Assembly: GCA_013152615.1 (NCBI GenBank)
Contig: JAADGA010000083.1
Coordinates: 1-6,774 of the forward strand
Length of the DNA stretch: 6,774 nt
Direction: 5' to 3'
DNA from: Alphaproteobacteria bacterium
GTDB lineage: Bacteria; Pseudomonadota; Alphaproteobacteria; Sphingomonadales; Emcibacteraceae
The position numbers were made by a program, and so were the translations under genes. This document shows positions 5,509-6,774 of this stretch, one piece after another. Below the pieces are notes generated by a model. The model was not told where the DNA came from. It made no database searches and saw nothing but the letters and a program-made list of their open reading frames with translations. Numbering within the stretch: the stretch's first letter is position 1; each line of letters starts with the position of its first letter.

Positions 5509-6524
5509 AAGGTCTTCATGGCGTGAAATAATGTTGGCCGTGACGCTTGCAGATAGAGGCTGTTATCCGGTAAATTATCCCGCAGCCGCCGGTGAGCCGT
5601 GCTAAGGGAATGATAGGGCATGTTGGGGAACAGATGATGGGTGGCATGATAGCGCAATCCCACCGGAGCCCATAATGCTGACAAAAAACCGCCCGGGACA
5701 TCGACAGAATCCAGAAACTGTTCCGCAATGGTCATTTTCTCATCCCCCGGATTACGGTAGGCATGGGCGCCAAGGGTACGGAGGCTGTTAATAAGCAGGA
5801 TGAGAGACATAACCGCATACCAGACCACGAAAAATTTTGCTGGCAACAGGCCATAAAACCATAAAATAATGGCGGTCCAGCCATAGAGAACCGCAGATAT
5901 TTCCTGTAACCGCCAGAATTTACCGTCGCGCTCCACCGCCTGTGGACGGCAATAATTCAGGTCAATTGTCAGCGATGATGCCCGTTGCCATAACAACCGG
6001 CCCAGCGGCGCAATCAGCCAGCCCAAAGGCGTGAGAATAATATATCTGAGAATAATCAGCCCCGGCAGAAAAACCGATGACGCGACATACCAGATATTCT
6101 GCCACGGATTGCGGGCGCCGAAAGGCAGGTATTCTCCGTCCCGGTCGGTGCCATATATATCTCTTTTATGATGATCCAGATGAACGCCCTGATACATGAA
6201 GGCGGGCACCATAACCATAAAGCCGCAGGTGATATTCCAGACAATTTTGAACGCCCGCATCGTGCCTTTCTTAAAATGGACAATTTCGTGAATAAAAATT
6301 ACGGCCCGGTACAGCGCAAAAACCGCAACAAAATAGGCGATAATTCCGGTGGCGGAAAAACTGTCCACGATCACCGCCGTGGTGAAGGCCAAAACCCCGA
6401 GGGTTATTGAAAGCAGGAAATCAGTCCAGTATATGGTCTGGTTGGCCTTCATAAGATCCTTCACCAGAGCTCTGGCTTCGCGAAGCGGAAAATCTTGTGC
6501 CATCGACTTCATTTGTTTCAACAT
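5475..6524 (-). CDS. membrane fatty acid desaturase, three histidine boxes
   Basis: This is an integral-membrane di-iron desaturase of the FA_desaturase superfamily, which introduces a double bond (or occasionally a hydroxyl or other oxidation) into lipid acyl chains using O2 and an electron donor. Numbering from the GTG at 6533 (352 residues), all three metal-binding boxes are intact: HEIVH (82-86), HLDHH (118-122) and HATHH (296-300), the last followed by LFPNMPYH. Between them, 'YGTDRDGEYLPFG' (127-139) is a family-typical stretch. Hydrophobic segments lie near 38-58, 62-82, 97-115, 148-178 and 213-250, matching the usual four-to-six-span topology. The ATG at 6524 (349 residues) is preferred over GTG 6533 because the purine run AAGAGTGAG lies upstream of it at a workable distance. 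Regiospecificity cannot be read from the motifs. It follows the SYLF-like gene by about 85 bases on the same strand, so the two may be co-transcribed. No ferredoxin or reductase partner is adjacent. Confidence 0.93.
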   Translation of the reverse strand: MLKQMKSMAQDFPLREARALVKDLMKANQTIYWTDFLLSITLGVLAFTTAVIVDSFSATGIIAYFVAVFALYRAVIFIHEIVHFKKGTMRAFKIVWNITCGFMVMVPAFMYQGVHLDHHKRDIYGTDRDGEYLPFGARNPWQNIWYVASSVFLPGLIILRYIILTPLGWLIAPLGRLLWQRASSLTIDLNYCRPQAVERDGKFWRLQEISAVLYGWTAIILWFYGLLPAKFFVVWYAVMSLILLINSLRTLGAHAYRNPGDEKMTIAEQFLDSVDVPGGFLSALWAPVGLRYHATHHLFPNMPYHSLSTAHRRLRDNLPDNSLYLQASRPTLFHAMKTLWHEAAASQRS

Positions 6525-6609
6525 ACTGCTCACTCTTGACTGTTTCCCACTCGTTTTCTTTGTTTGTCTATCCTGTGTATAGCAACAGAATTGCCCATAA
6601 TTAATGAGT

Positions 6610-6774
6610 TTAATTCAGCTTTTTACTTTTCCAGTATTTGGTCCCCTGCAACGTCGCCTGCAACGCGAGGCCTTTGACCGTCATCTGATAAACGGTGACG
6701 CCACGAGCGACGGTATCGGCGCTAGTGATTGCGCCACCTTCATCATCGACTTTTGCTGCCGCATCGGCCTGCCC
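6610..6774 (-). CDS. C-terminal end of a probable Ysc84/SYLF-like protein (partial)
   Basis: The last 165 bases form an open minus-strand frame that runs off the right edge and ends at TAA (6612-6610), giving 54 residues. The segment starts GQADAAAKVDDEGGAI, passes through DTVARGVTVYQMTVKGLA, and ends 'LQATLQGTKYWKSKKLN'. The ending, with G-V-x-x-Y-Q, then G-L-A-x-Q-A-x-x-x-G-x-K-Y-W and a final L-N, resembles the C-terminus of bacterial proteins annotated as Ysc84/SYLF (DUF500) lipid-binding proteins, as I recall them. That family binds phosphoinositides in eukaryotes; its bacterial role is poorly defined and members are often exported. Coding is well supported by the clean frame; the family call rests on the tail alone. 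No terminator separates it from the desaturase, only an AT-only 6-bp inverted repeat (6599-6615), so read-through is likely. Confidence 0.6.
   Translation of the reverse strand, partial: GQADAAAKVDDEGGAITSADTVARGVTVYQMTVKGLALQATLQGTKYWKSKKLN

Overview
The window reads as ordinary chromosomal DNA from an alphaproteobacterium. The pointers are a DUF2336 protein, a DUF4170 protein (both families largely alphaproteobacterial) and a small c2-type cytochrome c, in DNA of roughly balanced base composition by eye. There is no transposase, integrase, phage gene, tRNA, rRNA or CRISPR. The genus cannot be named from the sequence.

Layout, left to right. Bases 1-164 hold a terminator for a gene off the left edge and a second inverted repeat. 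A DUF2336 gene (165-1295) runs leftward. Across a divergent intergenic region, a rightward series follows: an AGCS-family Na+/amino-acid symporter (1504-3066), a secreted monoheme cytochrome c (3284-3664), a periplasmic MlaC-like phospholipid-binding protein (3902-4663) and a DUF4170 small protein (4828-5046). Each is separated from the next by hairpins or a clear Rho-independent terminator, so they look like separate transcription units rather than one operon. On the opposite strand, a leftward series enters from the right edge: the C-terminal end of a probable Ysc84/SYLF-like protein (6610-6774), a three-histidine-box membrane fatty acid desaturase (5475-6524), a 21-bp tandem repeat array (5362-5469), and a 68-residue protein of unknown function (5071-5277). 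This series meets DUF4170 tail to tail at a shared hairpin.

How the genes work together. Several products concern membrane lipid or the envelope: MlaC (phospholipid carriage across the periplasm), the desaturase (acyl-chain unsaturation), the SYLF-like protein (lipid binding in that family) and DUF4170 (often near lipid A/Kdo genes, from memory). This is a loose theme, not a demonstrated pathway. The symporter and cytochrome are ordinary housekeeping genes with no visible link to it.

The least ordinary structure is the 21-bp repeat array immediately after the desaturase stop codon. Five units are exactly two B-DNA helical turns long, share an invariant core, and are in phase with a reading frame that would encode a seven-residue repeat, S-G-x-[IV]-I-[YH]-D. 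Whether it is an operator-like array, a leader RNA, a neutral minisatellite or part of a tiny repeat protein cannot be settled here. I see no strong evidence for a new multi-gene system.
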